From Nitrospira sp. UBA2083 (GTDB lineage: Bacteria > Nitrospirota > Nitrospiria > Nitrospirales > Nitrospiraceae): a stretch of DNA of 7,675 nucleotides. The translations under genes were made by a program, and so were the position numbers. Shown piece after piece: positions 5,435-7,675 of this stretch; within the stretch, counting starts at the first letter, position 1, and each line of letters starts with the position of its first letter. The stretch is from NCBI GenBank assembly GCA_002331625.1, contig DCZN01000020.1, positions 35,100 to 42,774 of the forward strand. The letters are read 5' to 3'. The notes beneath the pieces are model-generated. The model did not search any database and had not been told where the DNA came from. It was given only the letters and a program-made list of their open reading frames with translations.

Positions 5435-6448
5435 CTAAAACAGCGATGCCTGCTCGACACCCGGGCGACGAAACGTCTGAGGGATCGTACCCATGTCATG
5501 TTCGGAGAATCCCACCCTCCGCTTCGCCAATACGAATATCTGTTGGATCAACTCCCAATACGGTCCCTCTCCGGTTTGCCGCTTGAAAAATCGACCCTCC
5601 GTTAAGACCCCACCCCTGACCCCACAGAATCGATTGGTGATTTTTCCGATCCGGTCGGGAAATGCTTGCCCCATCCGTTCCATAAACACCGACTCCAAAT
5701 TGCCGGACAATCTCAATAGACTGAAGGTCGCCGTACGGGCTCCAGCATGATATGCCCGATCCAACAATTCAGGAATATCCGTTTCATTCAGACCAGGAAT
5801 GATCGGGGCGAGCGAAATACCGGTTGGGATCCCGGCATCTGAGAGCGCCTTCATGGCGGAGAACCGCTTGGTGATCGATGGGGCGTGCGGCTCAACGTGT
5901 CGGGCCACATCGTCGGACGAAAAGGGAATGCTGAAATAGACCAGAACCGAAGCCTCGTGATGCAATCGACCCAGCACGTCCAAGTCACGAAGAATCAATG
6001 TGCCTTTTGTGATGATGCCGACAGGGTTGCGATAATCCGCACAGACCTCTAAACAAGCACGGGTCAGTCCGTACGCGGCCTCCACTGGCTGGTAACAGTC
6101 TGTGTTCCCGGAAAAGACGATCAGCTCTCCTTGCCACGAGCGCTTCTCAAAGGCACGTCGAAGCAGTCGAGGGGCCTCTTTCTTCACGACGATCTTGCTG
6201 TCGAAATCCGTTCCGGCTCCGAATCCCCAATACTCATGGGAAGGGCGTGCATAACAATAGGCACAGGCATGGAAACACCCGCGATACGGATTCACGCTCC
6301 ACCGAAACGGCAAGTCCGGACTGTCGTTGCGGCTCAAGATCTCGCGACTGTCGTCTACATATAGGGTCAACTTGGCTGGGTCGGCTGGTTCAAGTAGGTC
6401 ACGATGGTGCGACTCGAATGGGTTGGGTGGATTCGAGATCCGGCGCAT
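5435..6448 (-). CDS. PA0069-family radical SAM protein (SplB-like)
   Basis: This 337-aa protein is a radical SAM enzyme of the COG1533 (SplB-related) group, closest in pattern to the PA0069 family, whose reaction is unknown. The 4Fe-4S motif is C58-x3-C62-x2-C65 inside NPYRGCFHACAYCYARPSHEY, which is characteristic of that family. It follows a RISNPPNPFE-like N-terminus. Further conserved blocks are IVFSGNTDCYQPVE, GIITKGTLILRD and SLAPIIPGLN. The start is set at ATG 6446-6448, which has AGGA seven bases upstream on the minus strand. A longer in-frame version would begin at TTG 6482-6484 and add 12 residues that overlap the palindrome at 6473-6486. It is transcribed divergently from serS, with rhodanese 119 bases downstream. 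It is unlikely to be a true spore photoproduct lyase, as this family is found in non-sporulating bacteria. Confidence 0.9.
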   Translation of the reverse strand: MRRISNPPNPFESHHRDLLEPADPAKLTLYVDDSREILSRNDSPDLPFRWSVNPYRGCFHACAYCYARPSHEYWGFGAGTDFDSKIVVKKEAPRLLRRAFEKRSWQGELIVFSGNTDCYQPVEAAYGLTRACLEVCADYRNPVGIITKGTLILRDLDVLGRLHHEASVLVYFSIPFSSDDVARHVEPHAPSITKRFSAMKALSDAGIPTGISLAPIIPGLNETDIPELLDRAYHAGARTATFSLLRLSGNLESVFMERMGQAFPDRIGKITNRFCGVRGGVLTEGRFFKRQTGEGPYWELIQQIFVLAKRRVGFSEHDMGTIPQTFRRPGVEQASLF

Positions 6449-6455
6449 TTGCCTA

Positions 6456-6459
6456 TCCT
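6456..6459 (-). promoter_or_regulatory. Ribosome binding site supporting the radical SAM start
   Basis: AGGA on the minus strand (TCCT on plus) lies seven bases before the ATG at 6446-6448. This favours the ATG over the upstream TTG at 6482-6484. Confidence 0.55.
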
Positions 6460-6472
6460 GTCCCTCATGCCC

Positions 6473-6486
6473 AATTGATGTCAATT
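6473..6486. promoter_or_regulatory. Perfect 14-bp palindrome in the divergent control region
   Basis: AATTGA (6473-6478) and TCAATT (6481-6486) are perfect inverted repeats around TG. The site is 24 bases upstream of the radical SAM start and about 49 bases upstream of the serS -35. Its form fits a dimeric repressor operator, but no regulator is encoded nearby and its function is inferred only from shape and position. Confidence 0.4.
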
Positions 6487-6534
6487 CAAGGTTCCAGACA
6501 GCAGGACCATGATGCCGCCGTCGAATCGGTTTCG

Positions 6535-7675
<1,141 letters not shown>

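Noticed and set aside
5028..5438. A 136-codon plus-strand frame opposite the rhodanese gene
   Set aside because: It is antisense to a rhodanese with an intact active-site motif and has no recognisable domain.

Overview
The window looks like ordinary chromosomal sequence from a Gram-negative-type bacterium. It has an OmpH/Skp-type periplasmic chaperone, an AsmA-like membrane-anchored protein and exported or anchored enzymes. By eye the base composition is moderately GC-rich. My best guess is Nitrospira or a relative in Nitrospirota. This rests on general protein style and on a short intergenic motif that I remember as recurrent in Nitrospira genomes, so it is an inference and not proven by the sequence.

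Layout, left to right. (1) The 3' end of a beta-propeller protein (2-790, +). (2) A 573-base gene-free gap (791-1363). It holds a MITE-like insertion of about 152 bp (1004-1155) with 15-bp terminal inverted repeats, an exact 9-bp flanking direct repeat and a strong internal hairpin. (3) A membrane-anchored serine hydrolase of the class C beta-lactamase/NylB type (1364-2788, +). (4) A small AsmA/DUF748-like envelope protein (2987-3721, +) behind a plausible promoter. (5) A 136-aa protein I do not recognise (3888-4298, +). (6) An OmpH/Skp-like chaperone (4383-4931, +) with its own sigma70-type promoter and a clear ribosome binding site. (7) On the minus strand, a single-domain rhodanese (4950-5315) downstream of a PA0069-type radical SAM protein (5435-6448), possibly co-transcribed. 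(8) A divergent control region (6449-6590) with a perfect 14-bp palindrome and a good extended -10 promoter. (9) seryl-tRNA synthetase serS (6591 to the window end, +), starting at GTG and cut off before class II motif 3.

How the genes fit together: 2987-4931 is a loose set of co-directional genes, two of which clearly act in the cell envelope. Each of the two known genes appears to have its own promoter, so this need not be one operon. The rhodanese and radical SAM genes form a minus-strand pair of unknown joint role. serS is a housekeeping gene transcribed away from them. I see no CRISPR array, tRNA, rRNA, phage module or defence system. The most unusual item is the non-coding MITE-like element; no new multi-gene system is supported by this sequence.
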